Of a stretch of 64,000 nt of DNA, positions 27,941 through 37,326 are shown piece by piece. The translations under genes and the position numbers were made by a program. Each line of letters starts with the position of its first letter. Within the stretch, counting starts at the first letter, position 1. The DNA is from an uncultured Marinobacter sp. GTDB taxonomy: Bacteria > Pseudomonadota > Gammaproteobacteria > Pseudomonadales > Oleiphilaceae. The DNA lies in assembly GCF_947259545.1 (NCBI RefSeq), contig NZ_CAMYMK010000002.1, positions 372,001 to 436,000 on the forward strand. Reading direction: 5' to 3'. Under the pieces are notes generated by a model. It saw nothing but the letters and a program-made list of their open reading frames with translations. It ran no database searches and was not told the DNA's origin.

Positions 27941-29221
27941 ATGGGCAACGCCATGGGTCCTGAATCCTATCAAGACGATGATATCCTGACCTCTCTGGCG
28001 GTGGTGCTTCCGCTCGCCCTGGCCGGCTTCGTCGTGGCGGCGGGATGCTGGACCCTGTTTGCCGTCTCGGGTGTGCATGTCAGGGAAGCCCTGAACCTGA
28101 GTAATGTACAGTTTGGGTTGTTGCTGGCCATGCCGATGGCAGCAGGTGCTTTGCTGGCGGTACCAGCCGGACTGCTGGCACAGCGTTTTGGCGCCAGGCG
28201 CGTGATGATTGCCTGCCTGGCCGGGCTGGCAGTGTCTATGGTGCTGATTGTCATCGCCCGTTCGTTCACAGGGTACCTTCTCGCCTCCGCCGGCCTGGGC
28301 CTGGCGGCAGGATTCTACAGTGCCGGCCTGCAGTTTGTGACCAGGCATTCGCCACGGGAACATATCGGTCTTGTACTGGGGATTTTCGGCGCCGGGGTCA
28401 CCGGGGCCGGCTTTAACTACTATCTGGTGCCGCTGATTCATCAGGCATTCACTTGGCAAGGCGTGCCACTGGCCTACCTTACCGTGCTTTTGCTGGTTCT
28501 CGTCTTGCTGCTGTTACTGACCGACGACGTGGACTCTGCCGGAGAGCCTGCAGAGGACGCCACCGTCGGTCAGCTACTGTTGCGCCTGCGGACTTTGCGA
28601 ATGTGGCAACTTTGTCTGTATTTCGGAGTTGTGGCCGGAAGCTTTTTCACCCTGGCGCTGTGGCTTCCCGATTACCTCTCCTCCAGATTTTTGCTCACGG
28701 TGGAAAGTGGAGCAAAACTGGCTCTGTGGTTTGTCATCCCCGGAGCGCTGGCCCAGATCGTGGGAGGCGGTCTGTCTGACCGCTTCGGAACAGCGCGGGT
28801 GATTGTTCGGGCCCTGGCGGTGTGCCTGACGGTGCTGTTCGTGCTTTCCTACCCACCCATGACGCTCTTCATTCAGGGCGTGGAGCAAACCCTGGAGCTT
28901 GAGCTGGCGATGCCGCTGTATCTGGAACGGGTTTTCGTACTGTTGCTGGGCATGGCTCTGGGGTGTGCCATGGGAGGCCTGCAGCGGATGATGGTGGCGG
29001 AGAATCACGACGGTGCGGCGTTTGCAGCTGGCATGTTGCTGGTGAGTGCCTGCACTGTGGCCTTCCTTCTGCCCCTGTTGTTTGGCGCTGTTAACCAATG
29101 GCTCGGGGTTCGCAGTGCCGTGTTCATGATCCTGTTTGTGGTGTTCGCGGGCTGCCTGTTCCTGTTTGCCCGGGGCCAGCGTCGCAGTGAGCGTCAGGCC
29201 CTACTCCATACCGGCATATAG
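27941..29221 (+). CDS. narK: Nitrate/nitrite MFS transporter NarK
   Basis: The protein has 12 predicted membrane helices (426 residues from the ATG at 27941; a longer frame starts at 27887 with TTG, and an ATG at 27953 is also possible). NarK-type features are the early GVHVREALNLSNVQFGLLLAMP, RFGARRVM, and the glycine-rich GIFGAGVTGAGFNYYLVP segment in the fifth helix and GGGLSDRFG in the loop of the second half. It moves nitrate in and nitrite out. It lies 141 bp before narG and probably shares its control. Confidence 0.87.
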   Translation: MGNAMGPESYQDDDILTSLAVVLPLALAGFVVAAGCWTLFAVSGVHVREALNLSNVQFGLLLAMPMAAGALLAVPAGLLAQRFGARRVMIACLAGLAVSMVLIVIARSFTGYLLASAGLGLAAGFYSAGLQFVTRHSPREHIGLVLGIFGAGVTGAGFNYYLVPLIHQAFTWQGVPLAYLTVLLLVLVLLLLLTDDVDSAGEPAEDATVGQLLLRLRTLRMWQLCLYFGVVAGSFFTLALWLPDYLSSRFLLTVESGAKLALWFVIPGALAQIVGGGLSDRFGTARVIVRALAVCLTVLFVLSYPPMTLFIQGVEQTLELELAMPLYLERVFVLLLGMALGCAMGGLQRMMVAENHDGAAFAAGMLLVSACTVAFLLPLLFGAVNQWLGVRSAVFMILFVVFAGCLFLFARGQRRSERQALLHTGI

Positions 29222-29227
29222 ACGTTA

Positions 29228-29243
29228 TACCCACTGGGTGGTA
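29228..29243. promoter_or_regulatory. NarL 7-2-7 site upstream of narG
   Basis: TACCCAC-TG-GGTGGTA is a strongly palindromic pair of NarL-type heptamers in tail-to-tail 7-2-7 arrangement, 6 bp after the narK stop and 119 bp upstream of narG. It is followed by another inverted repeat, GTGGT-AGTA-ACCAC (29255-29268). Confidence 0.6.
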
Positions 29244-29316
29244 GAGACGGGTTATGTGGTAGTAACCACGCAGATTTCGGGGTCTTTCTCCCACACAATG
29301 GTCTCAAATCGGAGCT

Positions 29317-29334
29317 GCATCAGAACAGTGATGC
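29317..29334 (+). other. Small hairpin in the narG leader
   Basis: GCATCA-GAACAG-TGATGC is a perfect 6-bp inverted repeat 28 bp upstream of the narG start codon. It could affect leader RNA structure or be a half-operator; no function is known. Confidence 0.4.
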
Positions 29335-29362
29335 GGCAGACGGGCAGATGGAGAGAGAGACC

Positions 29363-32300
29363 ATGAGTCATTTGATCGACAAACTGAATTACTTCAGGAA
29401 GAAGCGCGAGCCGTTCGCCAACGGCCACGGCGAAACCCACGATGTCAGTCGCGAGTGGGAGGACAGCTATCGCCAGCGCTGGCAGCACGATAAGATCGTG
29501 CGCTCCACCCACGGTGTAAACTGCACCGGCTCCTGCAGCTGGAAGATCTACGTCAAGAACGGCCTGGTCACCTGGGAAACCCAGCAAACCGATTACCCCC
29601 GTACCCGTCCGGATCTGCCCAACCACGAACCCCGTGGCTGCCCCCGCGGTGCCAGCTATTCCTGGTACATGTACAGCGCCAATCGTCTCAAGTATCCGCT
29701 GATGCGCAAGCACCTGATGCAACTGTGGCGGGCTGCAAAGATCCAGTACAACGATCCGGTGGACGCCTGGGCCTCCATCGTCGAGGACCCCAGGAAAACC
29801 GCCGAGTACAAACCGCGCCGTGGCATGGGCGGTTTTGTGCGTTCCAGCTGGGACGAGGTCAATGAGCTGATCGGCGCCTCCAACGTCTACACCGCCAAAA
29901 CACACGGTCCGGATCGTATCCTCGGCTTCTCGCCGATTCCGGCCATGTCCATGGTGTCTTATGCCGCAGGCAGTCGTTACCTGTCCATGATCGGTGGCGT
30001 GTGCATGAGTTTCTACGACTGGTACTGCGACCTGCCCCCGGCCTCTCCGCAGACCTGGGGTGAGCAGACCGACGTGCCGGAGTCCGCGGACTGGTACAAC
30101 TCCGGTTACATCATTGCCTGGGGCTCCAACGTCCCCCAGACCCGGACCCCGGACGCCCACTTCTTCACCGAGGTCCGCTACAAGGGCACCAAGACCGTTG
30201 CCATCACCCCGGACTACGCAGAAGTCTCTAAGCTTTCCGATGAGTGGATGAACCCCAAGCAGGGCACCGATGCAGCTCTGGGCATGGCCATGGGTCACGT
30301 GATTCTGAAGGAATTTCACGTTGAGAAGCCCAGCGAATACTTCACCGATTACGTGCGCCGCTACACCGACATGCCTTATCTGGTCATGCTGGAGCAGCGT
30401 GAGGACGGTCGCTTTGTACCGGGCCGCTTCCTGCGTGCCAGCGATCTGGTGGACGGTCTCGGAGAAGAAAACAATCCCGAGTGGAAAACCATCGCCATCG
30501 ACGAGAAAACCAACCAACTGACAGCGCCCAATGGGTCTATCGGTTACCGTTGGGGTGAGAAGGGCAAGTGGAACCTCAAGCAGACTGCCAGCACCCAGGA
30601 TGTAGAGCTGCAGCTATCCATGGTCGAGAAGCACGACGAAGTCGTGGATGTTGCCTTCCCGTACTTTGGCGGTATCGAGCATGATCATTTCCAGCACGTT
30701 GAAATCAGCGACACCCTGACCCACAAGCTCGGCAGCCGCAAGGTACAACTGGCCGATGGCTCCGAGGCGCGTGTGGTTACCGTCTACGACCTGATGGTGG
30801 CCAACTACGGCATCAGCCGCGGGCTGGGTGATGATGACGGCGCCACTTCCTATGACGAAGTGAAGCCATACACCCCGGCCTGGCAGGAAAAGATCACCGG
30901 CGTACCTGCCGACAAAGTGATCCGCATTGCCCGTGAATTCGCCGACAATGCGGACAAGACCAAGGGTCGCTCCATGGTCATCGTCGGTGCCGGCATGAAC
31001 CACTGGTACCACATGGACATGAACTACCGCGGCCTGATCAACATGCTCATCATGTGTGGCTGTATCGGCCAGAGCGGTGGCGGCTGGGCCCATTACGTCG
31101 GCCAGGAAAAACTGCGCCCCCAGACCGGCTGGCAGCCCCTGGCCTTTGGTCTGGACTGGCAGCGGCCGCCTCGCCACATGAACTCCACATCGTTCTTCTA
31201 CGCCCACTCCGGGCAGTGGCGTTACGAGAAACTGGGTGTGGACGAAATCCTGTCGCCGCTGGCGGACAAGTCCAAATTCGGTGGCAGCCTGATCGACTAC
31301 AACGTGCGCGCCGAGCGTATGGGCTGGTTGCCGTCGGCCCCGCAGCTCAACCGCAACCCCCTGGGTATCGCGGCGGAAGCTGAAAAGGCCGGTATGGAAG
31401 TATCGGACTACGTGGCCCAGTCCATGAAAGACGGCTCCCTGGCGTTCGCCAGTGAAGATCCGGAAGCGCCCCAGAACCATCCGCGCAATATGTTCATTTG
31501 GCGCTCCAACCTGCTGGGTTCCTCCGGTAAGGGCCACGAATACATGCTCAAGTACCTGCTGGGAACCACCAGTGGCCTGCAGGGCAAGGACCTCGGCCAT
31601 GAAGGCGGCGCCAAGCCGAAAGAAGTGAAATGGCATGACGAGGCGCCGGAAGGCAAGCTCGACCTGCTGGTGACCCTGGATTTTCGCATGTCCACTACCT
31701 GTCTGTATTCAGACATCGTTCTGCCGACGGCCACCTGGTACGAAAAGAACGACCTGAACACATCGGATATGCACCCGTTCATTCACCCGCTCACCGCGGC
31801 CACCGACCCGGCCTGGGAAGCGCGCAGTGACTGGGAAATCTACAAGGGCATTGCCAAGGCATTTTCCAAGGCGACCGAAGGCCACCTGGGTGTTGAGAAA
31901 GACGTGGTGACCCTGCCGCTGCTGCACGACGCACCAGCCGAACTGGGCCAGCCGTTTGACGTCAAGGACTGGAAGCGGGGCGAGTGCGAGCTGATTCCGG
32001 GCAAGACCGCGCCCAACTTCATCACCGTTGAGCGGGACTACCCGAATACCTACGCACGGTTTACCTCCCTTGGGCCGCTGATGGACAAGCTGGGTAACGG
32101 TGGCAAGGGTATTAACTGGAACACCGAGAAAGAAGTGAAGTTCCTCGGTGAGCTGAACTACAAGCATATAGACGGCGCCAATGCCGGCCGGCCGAAGATT
32201 GAAAGTGCCATCGATGCGGCAGAAGTGATTCTGACCCTGGCACCGGAAACCAACGGCCAGGTAGCAGTGAAGGCGTGGGCTGCCCTGTCGGAAATGACCG

Positions 32301-33106
32301 GCCTGGACCACACCCACCTGGCGAAGAACAAGGAAGAGGAGAAGATCCGCTTCCGGGATGTCGTGGCGCAGCCGCGCAAGATCATCTCCAGCCCGACCTG
32401 GTCTGGCCTGGAAGACGAGCACGTGTCCTACAACGCGGGCTATACCAACGTCCACGAGCTGATTCCCTGGCGCACCCTGACCGGTCGTCAGCAGTTCTAC
32501 CAGGACCACGAATGGATGCGCGCTTTCGGCGAGAGCCTGCTGGTCTACCGTCCGCCCATCAACACCAAAGCGGCGGCTCCAATGCTGGGTAAGAACACTA
32601 ACGGCAATCCGGAGAAGGCGCTGAACTGGATCACCCCGCACCAGAAGTGGGGGATTCACAGCACCTACAGTGACAACCTGCTGATGCTGACCCTGTCCCG
32701 CGGCGGCCCGATTGTGTGGCTGAGCGAAGACGACGCCAAAGAGATCGGCGTGGAAGACAACGACTGGATCGAACTGTTCAACGCCAACGGTGCCATTGCG
32801 GCCCGTGCAGTGGTGAGTCAGAGGGTGATGCCGGGCATGGTGATGATGTACCACGCCCAGGAGCGGATCGTGAACATTCCGGGGTCTGAAATCACCGGTA
32901 CCCGGGGGGGGATCCACAACTCGGTCACCCGGGTGTGCCCGAAACCGACCCACATGATTGGTGGTTACGCCCAGTATTCCTACGGTTTCAACTACTACGG
33001 CACCGTAGGCTCCAACCGGGACGAGTTCGTGGTAGTGCGCAAGATGCACAACATCGACTGGCTCGATGGCGAAGGTAATGACACTGTTCAGGAGGCTGTA
33101 AAATGA
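29363..33106 (+). CDS. narG: Respiratory nitrate reductase alpha subunit NarG
   Basis: The ATG at 29363 follows GGAGAGAGA and gives 1247 residues, the same length as E. coli NarG. It carries the FS0 [4Fe-4S] motif H-x3-C-x3-C in THGVNCTGSCSWK, YPRTRPDLPNHEPRGCPRG, and the molybdopterin-binding core and C-terminal domain. It is the catalytic bis-MGD subunit reducing nitrate to nitrite on the cytoplasmic side of the membrane with quinol electrons delivered by NarH and NarI. No Tat signal is present beyond the vestigial N-terminus. Its stop overlaps the narH ATG. Confidence 0.97.
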   Translation: MSHLIDKLNYFRKKREPFANGHGETHDVSREWEDSYRQRWQHDKIVRSTHGVNCTGSCSWKIYVKNGLVTWETQQTDYPRTRPDLPNHEPRGCPRGASYSWYMYSANRLKYPLMRKHLMQLWRAAKIQYNDPVDAWASIVEDPRKTAEYKPRRGMGGFVRSSWDEVNELIGASNVYTAKTHGPDRILGFSPIPAMSMVSYAAGSRYLSMIGGVCMSFYDWYCDLPPASPQTWGEQTDVPESADWYNSGYIIAWGSNVPQTRTPDAHFFTEVRYKGTKTVAITPDYAEVSKLSDEWMNPKQGTDAALGMAMGHVILKEFHVEKPSEYFTDYVRRYTDMPYLVMLEQREDGRFVPGRFLRASDLVDGLGEENNPEWKTIAIDEKTNQLTAPNGSIGYRWGEKGKWNLKQTASTQDVELQLSMVEKHDEVVDVAFPYFGGIEHDHFQHVEISDTLTHKLGSRKVQLADGSEARVVTVYDLMVANYGISRGLGDDDGATSYDEVKPYTPAWQEKITGVPADKVIRIAREFADNADKTKGRSMVIVGAGMNHWYHMDMNYRGLINMLIMCGCIGQSGGGWAHYVGQEKLRPQTGWQPLAFGLDWQRPPRHMNSTSFFYAHSGQWRYEKLGVDEILSPLADKSKFGGSLIDYNVRAERMGWLPSAPQLNRNPLGIAAEAEKAGMEVSDYVAQSMKDGSLAFASEDPEAPQNHPRNMFIWRSNLLGSSGKGHEYMLKYLLGTTSGLQGKDLGHEGGAKPKEVKWHDEAPEGKLDLLVTLDFRMSTTCLYSDIVLPTATWYEKNDLNTSDMHPFIHPLTAATDPAWEARSDWEIYKGIAKAFSKATEGHLGVEKDVVTLPLLHDAPAELGQPFDVKDWKRGECELIPGKTAPNFITVERDYPNTYARFTSLGPLMDKLGNGGKGINWNTEKEVKFLGELNYKHIDGANAGRPKIESAIDAAEVILTLAPETNGQVAVKAWAALSEMTGLDHTHLAKNKEEEKIRFRDVVAQPRKIISSPTWSGLEDEHVSYNAGYTNVHELIPWRTLTGRQQFYQDHEWMRAFGESLLVYRPPINTKAAAPMLGKNTNGNPEKALNWITPHQKWGIHSTYSDNLLMLTLSRGGPIVWLSEDDAKEIGVEDNDWIELFNANGAIAARAVVSQRVMPGMVMMYHAQERIVNIPGSEITGTRGGIHNSVTRVCPKPTHMIGGYAQYSYGFNYYGTVGSNRDEFVVVRKMHNIDWLDGEGNDTVQEAVK

Positions 33107-34677
33107 AAATCCGCTCCCAAGTCGGCATGGTACTGAACCTGGACAAGTGCATCGGATGCCACACCTGTTCCGTGACCTGCAAAAATGTGTGGACCAGCCG
33201 TGAAGGCATGGAATACGCCTGGTTCAACAACGTCGAGACCAAGCCCGGTATCGGCTACCCGAAAGAGTGGGAAAACCAGGACAAGTGGAAGGGCGGCTGG
33301 ATGCGCGACAGCTCCGGCAAGATCCGTCCGAAGATCGGGGGCCGTTTCCGGGTGCTGGCGAACATTTTCGCCAACCCGGACCTGCCGGAAATCGACGACT
33401 ACTACGAGCCGTTCGACTTTGACTATCAACACCTGCACACCGCAGGCGACAGCAAGCATCAACCAGTCGCCCGGCCGCGCTCGCTGATCTCCGGCCAGCG
33501 CATGCAGAAAATCGAGTGGGGCCCGAACTGGGAAGAAATCCTGGGTACGGAATTTGCCAAGCGCCGCAAAGACAAGAACTTTGACCAGGTGCAGGCGGAT
33601 ATCTACGGCCAGTTCGAGAACACCTTCATGATGTACCTGCCGCGCCTGTGCGAGCACTGCCTCAATCCGGCGTGTGTTGCCAGCTGCCCGAGCGGTGCCA
33701 TCTACAAGCGGGAGGAAGACGGCATCGTCCTGATCGACCAGGACAAGTGTCGTGGCTGGCGGATGTGTGTGTCCGGCTGCCCGTACAAGAAGATCTACTT
33801 CAACTGGAAAACCGGCAAGTCCGAGAAGTGCATCTTCTGCTACCCGCGTATTGAAGCCGGGATGCCGACCGTGTGCTCCGAGACCTGTGTTGGCCGGATT
33901 CGCTACCTGGGTGTGCTGCTTTACGACGCAGACCGCATCGAGGAAGTGGCCAGCACCCCGGGTGAGCATGAGCTTTATGAAAAGCAGCTGGAAATTTTCC
34001 TGGACCCGAACGACCCGAAGGTAATCGAACAGGCCAGAAAAGACGGCATCCCGATGAACGTGATCGAGGCGGCCCAGCGCAGCCCGGTCTACAAAATGGC
34101 GGTGGACTGGAAACTGGCCCTGCCGCTGCACCCGGAATATCGCACCCTGCCGATGGTCTGGTACGTGCCGCCCCTGAGCCCCATCCAGTCTGCGGCGGAA
34201 GCCGGCAAGGTCGAGTTCGACGGCATATTGCCGAAGATCGAAAGCCTGCGGATTCCGGTCAAGTACCTTGCCAATCTGCTGACGGCTGGCGACGAGAAGC
34301 CGATAGTTCGAGCCCTGAAGCGGATCATGGCCATGCGCCTGTACAAGCGTGCGGAAACCGTGGAAGGCAAAGAGGACTTGCGGGCACTGCAGGAGGCCGG
34401 CCTGACCAAGGCTCAGGCCGACGAAATGTACCGTTACCTGGCCATTGCCAACTACGAGGACCGCTTCGTGATTCCCACCAGCCATCGCGAGCTGGCGAAA
34501 GAAGCGTTCCCGGACGCCACTGCTTACGGCGAGCGCAACGGCTGTGGCTTCAGCTTCGGCGACGGTTGTAACGGCGACAGCGAGTTCAACATGTTTGGAG
34601 GCCGCAAGCAGACCACCAGCATGGTCCAGAAACTGTCTACCGTGAAGCAGGTAGATCCGAAGCAGCTGCAGGAATAA
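33103..34677 (+). CDS. narH: Respiratory nitrate reductase beta subunit NarH
   Basis: The 524-residue ferredoxin-like subunit has four cysteine groups: CIGCHTCSVTC near the start, CEHCLNPACVASC, CRGWRMCVSGC (with Trp in place of one Cys, as for the [3Fe-4S] centre), and CIFCYPRIEAGMPTVCSETC. These bind three [4Fe-4S] and one [3Fe-4S] cluster that pass electrons from NarI to NarG. It overlaps narG by 4 bp (ATGA). Confidence 0.97.
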   Translation: MKIRSQVGMVLNLDKCIGCHTCSVTCKNVWTSREGMEYAWFNNVETKPGIGYPKEWENQDKWKGGWMRDSSGKIRPKIGGRFRVLANIFANPDLPEIDDYYEPFDFDYQHLHTAGDSKHQPVARPRSLISGQRMQKIEWGPNWEEILGTEFAKRRKDKNFDQVQADIYGQFENTFMMYLPRLCEHCLNPACVASCPSGAIYKREEDGIVLIDQDKCRGWRMCVSGCPYKKIYFNWKTGKSEKCIFCYPRIEAGMPTVCSETCVGRIRYLGVLLYDADRIEEVASTPGEHELYEKQLEIFLDPNDPKVIEQARKDGIPMNVIEAAQRSPVYKMAVDWKLALPLHPEYRTLPMVWYVPPLSPIQSAAEAGKVEFDGILPKIESLRIPVKYLANLLTAGDEKPIVRALKRIMAMRLYKRAETVEGKEDLRALQEAGLTKAQADEMYRYLAIANYEDRFVIPTSHRELAKEAFPDATAYGERNGCGFSFGDGCNGDSEFNMFGGRKQTTSMVQKLSTVKQVDPKQLQE

Positions 34678-34687
34678 GGAGGCCATC

Positions 34688-35428
34688 ATGCAACTATTAA
34701 AAGTTATGGCAAGGCTGCTGGAATACCCCACCGCCGAGCTGCAGGAATCGAGGGATGCTCTGGTGGCGGTTGTGCTCGAAGACAATCGCCTGCCACGCCA
34801 AAACAAAGAGCAACTGCTGCGCTCTGTGGAGCTGATCTGTGATCAGAATCTGCTGGACCTGCAGGAAAACTACGTGGGCACTTTCGACAAAGGCAGGGCA
34901 ACGTCCCTGCTGTTATTCGAGCACGTGCATGGCGAGTCCCGCGACCGGGGGCAGGCCATGGTGGACCTGATGGAGCAGTATCGCGCAAACGGCCTGGAAA
35001 TCGATGTGAAGGAACTGCCGGACTATCTCCCGCTGTTCCTGGAATACCTGTCGACCCGGCCGTGGGAAGAAATCAAAAACTGGCTGGAGGATATCCACCA
35101 CATACTGGGACTGCTGGGAGAGCGGCTCTATCAGCGCGAAAGCCTCTACCACGTGGTGATGGACTCATTGCTGGAGCTGTCCGGACGCCAGACCAATCGT
35201 CAGGAACTGGCCCAGATCGTAGCCGCCGAGGAGCGCGACGACACCCCGGAAGCCCTGGACAAAGTCTGGGAAGAGGAAATGGTGAAGTTCGTGGACGACC
35301 AGGGCAGCTCCTGCAGCACCGGCGGCGTGGTCGGACAGCGCCGCCGCGAGCTGGAACAGACCCAGACGATCCATCTCAGTGACCAACTGATGACAGATGC
35401 AACCCCCCAGCAGGCAGGGAACGCCTGA
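34688..35428 (+). CDS. narJ: Nitrate reductase chaperone NarJ
   Basis: The 246-residue protein starts MQLLKVMARLLEYPTAELQ and contains LPDYLPLFLEYLS, both typical of NarJ/TorD-like chaperones. It binds apo-NarG and is needed for Mo-cofactor insertion and membrane attachment; it is not part of the final enzyme. RBS AAGGAGG lies just upstream, 10 bp after narH. Confidence 0.94.
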   Translation: MQLLKVMARLLEYPTAELQESRDALVAVVLEDNRLPRQNKEQLLRSVELICDQNLLDLQENYVGTFDKGRATSLLLFEHVHGESRDRGQAMVDLMEQYRANGLEIDVKELPDYLPLFLEYLSTRPWEEIKNWLEDIHHILGLLGERLYQRESLYHVVMDSLLELSGRQTNRQELAQIVAAEERDDTPEALDKVWEEEMVKFVDDQGSSCSTGGVVGQRRRELEQTQTIHLSDQLMTDATPQQAGNA

Positions 35429-35448
35429 CGGCGCAGGAGGAAATAACG

Positions 35449-36129
35449 ATGATGTCCTATCTCAATACACTGATTTTCGGAATCTACCCCTACGTGGCTA
35501 TCGCCATCATGGTGCTTGGCACCTGGGCACGTTACGACCAGGGGCAATTCACCTGGAAGGCTCACTCCAGCCAGATGCTTCGCAAGAAGAACATGGTCAT
35601 GGCCAGTGTGCTGTTCCATGTGGGCGTACTGGTGATCTTCTTCGGCCACCTGGTGGGGTTGCTGACGCCGCACTGGGCCTATGAGTGGCTGATGACCCCG
35701 GGCCAGAAACAGGTTATGGCCATTGTGGTTGGCGGCATTGCTGGCGTGATGGCCCTGATTGGAGGCGCCATGCTCGCCTGGCGTCGCCTGACCGATCCTC
35801 GTGTGCAGGCGAGCAGCTCCTTTGCGGACAACATGATCATCGTCATTCTGGTAATCCAGCTGGTCCTCGGACTGGCAACCATATTGCCAACCATGGGACA
35901 CCTGGACGGCGGCACCATGCTCAAGTTTGCAGCCTGGGCGCAGGGGATTCTGACCCTTCAGGGCGGAGTGGCCGACTACATCGCCGATGTGCACTGGATC
36001 TACAAGACCCATATCTTCCTGGGCCTGACCATCTTCGTGCTGTTCCCGTTTACCCGATTGGTGCACATGTTGAGCGTACCGGTGGAGTATTTCGGGCGTA
36101 AGTACCAGGTTGTGCGCAAGCGCGCGTGA
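35449..36129 (+). CDS. narI: Respiratory nitrate reductase gamma subunit NarI
   Basis: The 226-residue membrane protein has five hydrophobic helices and paired histidines for two b haems (SVLFHVGVLVIFFGHLVGLL and IADVHWIYKTHIFLGL...RLVHMLSVP). It oxidises quinol on the periplasmic side and anchors NarGH. RBS GGAGGAA precedes two adjacent ATGs (35449 and 35452). It closes the reductase genes before the parvulin gene. Confidence 0.95.
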   Translation: MMSYLNTLIFGIYPYVAIAIMVLGTWARYDQGQFTWKAHSSQMLRKKNMVMASVLFHVGVLVIFFGHLVGLLTPHWAYEWLMTPGQKQVMAIVVGGIAGVMALIGGAMLAWRRLTDPRVQASSSFADNMIIVILVIQLVLGLATILPTMGHLDGGTMLKFAAWAQGILTLQGGVADYIADVHWIYKTHIFLGLTIFVLFPFTRLVHMLSVPVEYFGRKYQVVRKRA

Positions 36130-36140
36130 GGAGAAACATC

Positions 36141-36947
36141 ATGCAACTGATACCTGTTGGCGAAGCCGAAAAGCCCAGAAACCAGTTCCCGCCGGTCTAC
36201 GTGGGTGACACCCTCATCCACGAAGACGACATCGCCCGGGAGCTGCAACACCACCCGGCTGAAGAAGTCGCCGAAGCCTGGCACGAAGCCGCCAAAAGCC
36301 TGGTCATCCGCGAGCTCCTGCTGCGGCAGGCCAGCCGCCTGGATCTGGACGATATCGACGACGAAGAAGACCGCATCGCCCGCGTCCTCGAACGGGAACT
36401 CAGCGTCCCTGACCCCAGCGAACAGGACTGTGAACGCTTCTACGCCGCCAACCCCGGCCGCTTTTGCAGCCCGACCTTGATGGCCGTCAGCCACATCCTC
36501 CTCGCTGCCGCCCCGGACGACGTCCAGGAACGCATCCGCCAGGAAGAAGCGGGCCGACAACTGCTGTCCTCCCTGCTCGATGGCCGCGCCCAATTCGCCG
36601 AGTTCGCCAGGCAATACTCCGCCTGCGAATCCCGCCACCAGGGCGGCAGCCTCGGCCAGATCAGCAAAGGCCAGACCGTGGAAGAGTTCGAGCGCCCCGT
36701 TCTCTCCCTCCAGGAAGGCCTCAACCCGGAACTGATCGAAAGCCGCTACGGCTGGCACATCGTCCGAGTGGATCAGCGAATTGACGGCGAACAGTTGCCC
36801 TACGAACACGTCAAGCCGCAGATACGACAGTACCTGAGCGAAAGCGTCACCCGACGGGCATTACGTCAATACCTGCAGGTTCTTGCTGCGGAAGCCGGTG
36901 TAGAAGGTGTGGACTTGGAAATACCAGATTCACCGCTGATGCAGTAA
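36141..36947 (+). CDS. Parvulin-type peptidyl-prolyl isomerase of the nar operon
   Basis: From the ATG at 36141 (RBS GAGGAG) the protein has 268 residues. The C-terminal half is a rotamase domain: MAVSHILLAA, FAEFARQYSACESRHQGGSLGQI, and RYGWHIVRVDQRI. There is no signal peptide, so it acts in the cytoplasm, like the NifM group. A PpiC-type gene also follows narI in Pseudomonas nar operons, which suggests a folding role for NarGH rather than for exported proteins. The gap to narI is 11 bp. Confidence 0.85.
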   Translation: MQLIPVGEAEKPRNQFPPVYVGDTLIHEDDIARELQHHPAEEVAEAWHEAAKSLVIRELLLRQASRLDLDDIDDEEDRIARVLERELSVPDPSEQDCERFYAANPGRFCSPTLMAVSHILLAAAPDDVQERIRQEEAGRQLLSSLLDGRAQFAEFARQYSACESRHQGGSLGQISKGQTVEEFERPVLSLQEGLNPELIESRYGWHIVRVDQRIDGEQLPYEHVKPQIRQYLSESVTRRALRQYLQVLAAEAGVEGVDLEIPDSPLMQ

Positions 36948-36972
36948 AGCGTGTACCCGTAAACTCTCGAGA

Positions 36973-37080
36973 CTGGCGGGGAACCTCTTTCCAAAACTGT
37001 GCGGAGCCATGGATGGCGGAGCTCAAGCGTCACAGGGACGTGCCGCAAGGAGCGTGTTTTGGAAAGAGGTTCCCCGCCAG
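36973..37080. repeat. Hairpin element R2 (25-bp arms, conserved core)
   Basis: Arms 36973-36997 and 37056-37080 are perfectly complementary over 25 bp (outer end CTGGCGGGG, inner end TTTCCAAAAC). The 58-nt core begins TGTGCGGAGCCATGGATGG and is shared with R1 and, inverted, with R3. It lies between the parvulin gene and dnr. Confidence 0.9.
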
Positions 37081-37091
37081 GCTGCGCACCA

Positions 37092-37139
37092 GAGCCCAAG
37101 CGCCACATGGATGTGCCGCAAGGAGCGTGTTTTGGAAAG
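37092..37139. repeat. Half copy of the hairpin element (R2b)
   Basis: GAGCCCAAGCGCC, then GTGCCGCAAGGAGCGTGTTTTGG and GAAAG, repeat the right half of the R2 core and inner arm, but the left arm is absent and the sequence continues with an unrelated outer arm. It looks like a truncated or rearranged copy placed directly after R2. Confidence 0.75.
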
Positions 37140-37200
37140 TGGTCCCACCCGTAGGCCTGTGCTCCCATGTAAAAGAACAAATAAACAGCCAACCCCTTCT

Positions 37201-37214
37201 TTGAGGTAAATCAA
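37201..37214 (+). promoter_or_regulatory. Anr/Dnr box upstream of dnr
   Basis: TTGAG-GTAA-ATCAA matches TTGAT-N4-ATCAA at nine of ten positions, 113 bp upstream of the dnr start. The -10 at the class II distance is poor (AACTAC). A perfect 7-1-7 palindrome TGCATTA-T-TAATGCA lies at 37300-37314, just before the RBS. Confidence 0.6.
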
Positions 37215-37326
37215 TTACTCAGAAAGAACCCACCAACTACCCCCAACGGGGGAGCGATTTCCCCCTCTCGTCCCACTACCATGAAAGCCAGATATGAGAT
37301 GCATTATTAATGCAGAGGCAAACATC

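Noticed and set aside
36973-37139. Hairpin elements as integron attC sites or CRISPR repeats
   Set aside because: No integrase, no gene cassettes, no regular spacers, and arms are far longer and more perfect than attC stems; copies are dispersed.
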